Shown here: one piece after another, positions 8,401 through 11,598 of the stretch
Layout: each line of letters opens with the position of its first letter
How positions within the stretch are numbered: the first letter of the stretch is position 1
Assembly: GCA_933822405.4 (NCBI GenBank)
Contig: CAKOGP040002006.1
Coordinates: 1 to 11,598, forward strand
Length of the DNA stretch: 11,598 nt
Source of the DNA: Cylindrotheca closterium
Taxonomy: Eukaryota > Bacillariophyta > Bacillariophyceae > Bacillariales > Bacillariaceae
Direction of reading: 5' to 3'
Translations under genes and position numbers: made by a program
Notes under the pieces: generated by a model
Database searches by the model: none
Seen by the model: only the letters and a program-made list of their open reading frames with translations
What the model was told of the DNA's origin: nothing

Positions 8401-9656
8401 TCATAATTGATGTTCTTGTTGCGTTGTTGACTGATTCGGACGAACGTGTTCGAAGTGAAGCGGTTCTTTGTGTGCCTCGACTAGCGGATATCGTGCTCAT
8501 GTCATCTCCACCAGGTGTCATTCCAGCAGGAGAATCGAGTGTACTCGATGCTTTGCTTCCCGCGGCAATAAAGCTTCAGAAGGATGCCAGTTCTGCAGTT
8601 CGAGTGGCCCTTGCGACAGCTGCTGGTGAAATGCTGACCCTTCTCGTTGGACTGCAACAAAACAAACCCATCGATGACACGCAGGAGGAAGCTTCGATGG
8701 GTTATCCCGTTAGTGTTCGCTATCAAAAGCGCCACATAGATGAGCGACTCGTACCTTTGGTGCAAGCCCTGTTGCACGATTCAGACCCCGAAGTTACCAG
8801 TTCAGCGCTGCGTGCAGTGACCAATGCATCTCGAGGACCAGCAAGCGGACTCCGTCCTCGGCGAAATACAGATAAAGATGATGATTCAGTTTCGGTGGCT
8901 TCGGAAACATCGATACAACGCAAAGATCCAGTGTTTGTTCCTGTGCTATCAGAGGAGCAAGTTCTGCGGCTTCTGCCCACCCTTTCCGAGTTGGCAAATA
9001 GCAAGCAGTGGAGAGTACGACAGAGTGCCGTAGAAATCGTTCCTGCCCTTCTTGGTTGCACAACAAAATTCGAAACTCGGGCCGAAATATCTAGAATGTG
9101 TGTTCGGTTAACAAGAGATAAGGTGGACGCTGTGCGCAGGACTGCTGCAGAATGTCTCTGTTTGGGAGGTGGTAGTCTTGGAAGCCACGGCGAAGAAGTC
9201 AGTGGTGAATGGATTACCGCTCTGGTAATTCCACAGATTCATACATGTGTCAAGCACTCCGATTATCGACAACGGCTACTTGGTCTAAAGATGGTCGAAG
9301 TCATACTGCTAAATGGGGTCTGTCCAACGAAATGGAGGGAGGAAGATGCAAATGATCATGGGAAGAATACTCCTTTGCGCGAGCTTCTGAAAGTCACGTT
9401 ATCTCTTGCGGATGATCGCATCGCAAATGTTCGATTGAATGTGGGTAAGGTACTTTGCCATGTAATTCATGTATTTGGAGAAGAAGAATGCCGAGTCGTG
9501 AAGTATGCAATTCTTCAACAAATGAAAAAAGAAAGAAGTAGCAGCGACAAACAAGACAGAGATGTCATTTACTTTGGCAACAAGTGCCTCGAAAAGTGCA
9601 AGCAAAAGAGTTCTGAACAGACGGCATCCGACGAGGAGACAAGAGTAGTTGTTTAA
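5470..9656 (+). CDS. PDZ-RGG-HEAT protein, PP2A/PP4 regulatory-subunit-like
   Basis: Two exons (5470-7899, 7974-9656) join in phase 0 into 1370 residues. Residues 1-115 are polar and disordered, with Ser-Pro sites and Gln-rich runs. Residues about 108-210 form a helical block I do not recognise. An acidic linker and a basic patch (about 308-340, with RRGSS and RKRGNS, possible basophilic kinase sites) precede a PDZ domain (352-430) with binding loop LGLTV. Next comes a helical part (about 490-600), an RGG box (611-633) and then HEAT-type helices from about 640 to the end. At least ten HEAT helices are readable, for example DERVRSEAVLCVPRLADIV, SSAVRVALATAAGEMLTLL, QWRVRQSAVEIVPALL and IANVRLNVGKVLCHVI. 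The pattern, and the end with DVIYFGNKCLEKC, resemble the PP2A scaffold A subunit and PP4 regulatory subunit 1. A scaffold or targeting role for a Ser/Thr phosphatase is therefore likely but inferred. PDZ would bind C-terminal peptides and RGG could bind RNA. The HEAT array continues across the splice junction, so this is one gene. Confidence 0.82.
7300..7368 (+). other. RGG box coding segment
   Basis: Residues 611-633 of the HEAT-repeat protein are almost only Gly and Arg, with repeated RGG and RG units. RGG boxes commonly bind RNA or proteins and are targets for arginine methylation. The segment separates the PDZ half from the HEAT half. It is encoded with mixed GGA/GGT/GGC and AGA/CGA/CGT codons, so it is not a simple DNA repeat expansion. 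Confidence 0.85.
7900..7973 (+). other. intron of PDZ-HEAT gene (74 bp)
   Basis: The donor is GTAAGT after the Gln codon of FPHQLQ, and the acceptor is GGTCTCAG before TTACGCGGA. The phase 0 join keeps the HEAT helix rhythm on both sides (PHQLQ-LRGVITRALHD). Without splicing the frame ends at 7926. Confidence 0.88.
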
Positions 9657-10331
9657 AACACCCATTTGTTTCTGATTGACGCCAGCCCCTACCAATCATA
9701 GTCCGTCTTTAGAAGCTGCACACGGGCAATTCCATTGCCACATTCGTAATGAATTGGATGTCTGGAAGATGTCAGTTTCATTTATGCAAGCGCCTGGTGT
9801 GTTTCAAAAGGTTCTACTGTACAGGTAACAACGAAAGGCAATGAAGAATAATGCACAAGGACTTTCCTGGATACCAGCAACGTAATCCATAAGCAGTCGT
9901 GGCCCGTCTGTTGACGATGAGGCTATCTAGTGGACTGGCAAATGAAAATAAGACGGCTCGCAGGCAATCTATTGATGTCGTTTTCAATTGTTCAGTCTCA
10001 GGTAATGGTCATGGGGTGGAATGTATCAATGGGTGGAATGTAAATGGAAAGTAAAATGTGAACTGTGCGGGTATGGTTTTGATGCATGAGGTCTAATAAT
10101 GGGGAACCCATGTAGGAGCTCGGCCTAGCGGAAATATTTACACATACTATCCTGTAGATATTATTTCCTGTTATTGAAATTCCAACATTGGCGAGTGATA
10201 CTTATTTGGTTCCTTCCGCTACAAATGTCATCTGAATTTGGATGAAGAAGCAAGATTCCAGAGCCAGATTCGTTCTTTCACAGAGCTTTTAGAAGAACCG
10301 AATGTTAGTGTGTAGTCATCTTTCTGTTTGA
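9657..10331. other. spacer between convergent HEAT-repeat and Popeye-like genes
   Basis: Both flanking genes end here, so the 675 bases should contain two 3' untranslated regions and terminators. No gene-like reading frame or RNA gene is visible. The only repeat noted is GGGTGGAATGTA at 10014-10025 and again at 10031-10042, five bases apart. Confidence 0.5.
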
Positions 10332-11363
10332 TCATGTTACCTTACGTTTCTGGTACTCGTCCCGTCGCAAAGGCGGCGGCAACTGTGTCTGGCGAAGACC
10401 TACCGGGTGCCGCGAAAACGGCCATGGCAATCCAAAGGATCCTCGTACGCCCTTCCAGATATGCCGCAGTGGTCTTTGCAAGGCTTTCCCTGAACCTGAT
10501 CTGTAGGATTCTGGCTGCTCCCATTCCTCCAGTGGGTCAAATATTTTGCTGCAGTAGTTGTCGTTTTCGCTCCTTGTGTGATTTATTTCTCGGTAGCTTT
10601 CCACGATATACATCAAATTGTTGATAAGCAGAGCTTGAAAGAGACTCTTAGACAATGGATTCTGAGCGATCTTTACGAGATTTTCTTTTCTGATTTCAAA
10701 CAATTTTGAGGGACAAAGAGCTGTGCACCTGACCGATGAATTATCAAAAATTGATTCTGTACGGACAAGGCCAAGAGATTTCAGATCAAACATTTCCCCA
10801 GAAGTCAGAACTCTGCTATGAGAAAACTTCTTTCCCTCTAATACCTCAAGCTCAATACGCCCACGATAGATTATGAAAAAGAAGTTTTCAGTGTCGACAA
10901 CATCACCTGCTTCGACTTCCACGACATGGAGGTGCCTCGCAACAACGTCCTGAAATAGACGAGCACTCAGTCCTCCAGTTCTGTACATCATCCTCCACAA
11001 CGCTGCCTCGTCGTCCGTCAATTTGGGGGCACGTTCGTCCCATATCAAGGCCACCAAGGAACTCCCATGCACGTAAAGGCTCAGAATAGCCCAGACAAAC
11101 GAATCCATCGCAACCTCGGAGAAAGCGATTTGATCAACAGATAGTATCTTGGGCCAAGGAGGAGATCCTAACAAAGCATTTGTGAGCAGCATAACGTATG
11201 CGAGGTACAGAAACAGTCGGATCAGAAGAAGATCTCCGATTAATCCGGACAACAGGAAGAAGAAGCTTCCAAGCTGCACCCAGATCGAGAGTAGTATAAA
11301 TGCCATGAGCTTGAATATGCAAGTGCAAGGGGACGCTGTGTTTTGAGGTTGGGTCTGGGGCAT
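10332..11363 (-). CDS. three-pass membrane protein with Popeye-type cNMP-binding-like domain
   Basis: Single exon, 343 residues from an ATG at 11363. Three hydrophobic segments (about 16-38, 41-62, 85-107) are followed by a soluble domain (about 112-257) and a basic tail. Order and spacing match animal POPDC proteins, which have three membrane helices and then a cytosolic Popeye domain that binds cAMP. The region after helix 3 (LWRMMYRTGGLSARLFQDVV) resembles the start of the Popeye domain; a strand FFFIIYRGRIELEV follows, and LFEIRKENLVKIAQ-PLSKSLFQALLINNLM fits its C-terminal helices. The phosphate-binding region is diverged: where POPDC has FIDSPEF and VTI, this protein has MFDLKSLGL and RCTAL by my alignment. 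It also lacks the PRET-like cassette of classical CNB domains. The alternative is another family of membrane CNB-like proteins. The tail (about 286-343) is rich in Arg, Lys and Pro with no recognised motif. Location (plasma membrane or internal) and ligand are not shown by the sequence. Confidence 0.72.
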   Translation of the reverse strand: MPQTQPQNTASPCTCIFKLMAFILLSIWVQLGSFFFLLSGLIGDLLLIRLFLYLAYVMLLTNALLGSPPWPKILSVDQIAFSEVAMDSFVWAILSLYVHGSSLVALIWDERAPKLTDDEAALWRMMYRTGGLSARLFQDVVARHLHVVEVEAGDVVDTENFFFIIYRGRIELEVLEGKKFSHSRVLTSGEMFDLKSLGLVRTESIFDNSSVRCTALCPSKLFEIRKENLVKIAQNPLSKSLFQALLINNLMYIVESYREINHTRSENDNYCSKIFDPLEEWEQPESYRSGSGKALQRPLRHIWKGVRGSFGLPWPFSRHPVGLRQTQLPPPLRRDEYQKRKVT

Positions 11364-11514
11364 ATATCCCGGTAGAAATTAGCGCAGCAACACAGGGAGG
11401 TCCTGCTGAACACCGCACGTTTCCCTCCACGACTAGGTCAATATTGAAACTAGCTAGTATAACGGTTTTTCCGCCAGCGTAGCATTTTCCGAGCATGCAG
11501 ATACGGAATCTATT

Positions 11515-11598
11515 TATTCAGCAGTACTGCTGAAAAATTCAGCAGTACTGCTGAATTCCCTTCTCAACTGCTGAATTTTTCAGCAGTACTGCTGAATA
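11515..11598. repeat. palindrome cluster forming a 32 bp inverted repeat
   Basis: The 18 bp perfect palindrome TTCAGCAGTACTGCTGAA occurs three times: 11517-11534, 11538-11555 and 11579-11596. A half site (ACTGCTGAA) lies at 11567-11575. The 32 bases 11515-11546 are the exact reverse complement of 11567-11598, with a 20-base spacer, so the block can fold into one long hairpin or three small ones. It reaches the last base of the window and may continue. It starts about 150 bases upstream of the Popeye-like gene. It could be the end of a small inverted-repeat transposon, a cluster of dimeric protein sites, or a cruciform. Confidence 0.9.

Noticed and set aside
11134..11496. 120-codon minus-strand frame over the start of the Popeye-like gene
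   Set aside because: It is in another frame than the gene with the clear membrane-helix pattern and has no motif of its own.
1..11598. tRNA, rRNA, CRISPR array or transposase
   Set aside because: I looked for T-loop-like motifs, regularly spaced repeats and transposase signatures and found none; the only transposon-like hint is the inverted repeat at the right edge.

Overview
The window looks like nuclear DNA of a photosynthetic stramenopile, most likely a diatom. Three lines of evidence support this. Two genes are split by short GT-AG introns (82-115 bp), and a third is joined across a 74 bp intron. Genes lie on both strands with their own spacers, so there are no operons. One protein starts with a signal peptide whose predicted cut is Ala|Phe, the hallmark of plastid import in algae with red-derived complex plastids. 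I cannot name the species.

Layout, left to right. 1-346: spacer ending in a promoter-like stretch. 347-1512 (+): three-exon gene for a membrane-anchored cyclophilin-type prolyl isomerase (322 aa). 1990-3354 (+): intronless gene for a probably plastid-targeted SET-domain protein methyltransferase of the Rubisco LSMT type (454 aa). 3676-4439 (-): two-exon gene for the nuclear-transport GTPase Ran (216 aa). 4440-5469: a roughly 1 kb divergent spacer. 5470-9656 (+): two-exon gene for a 1370-aa protein that combines a disordered N terminus, a PDZ domain, an RGG box and a long HEAT-repeat array like PP2A/PP4 regulatory subunits. 9657-10331: spacer between convergent genes. 10332-11363 (-): single-exon gene for a three-pass membrane protein with a Popeye-type cyclic-nucleotide-binding-like domain (343 aa). 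11515-11598: a cluster of 18 bp perfect palindromes forming a 32 bp inverted repeat that runs to the window edge.

The genes do not form one pathway. They cover protein folding in the secretory system, plastid protein methylation, nuclear transport, phosphatase scaffolding and possible cyclic-nucleotide sensing. The points most worth a second look are the Popeye-like protein in what appears to be an alga, the PDZ-RGG-HEAT architecture, the NKxE in place of NKxD in Ran, and the palindrome cluster at the right edge. All exon joins were made by eye from splice-site sequence, reading frame and family similarity; no alignment or database search was run.
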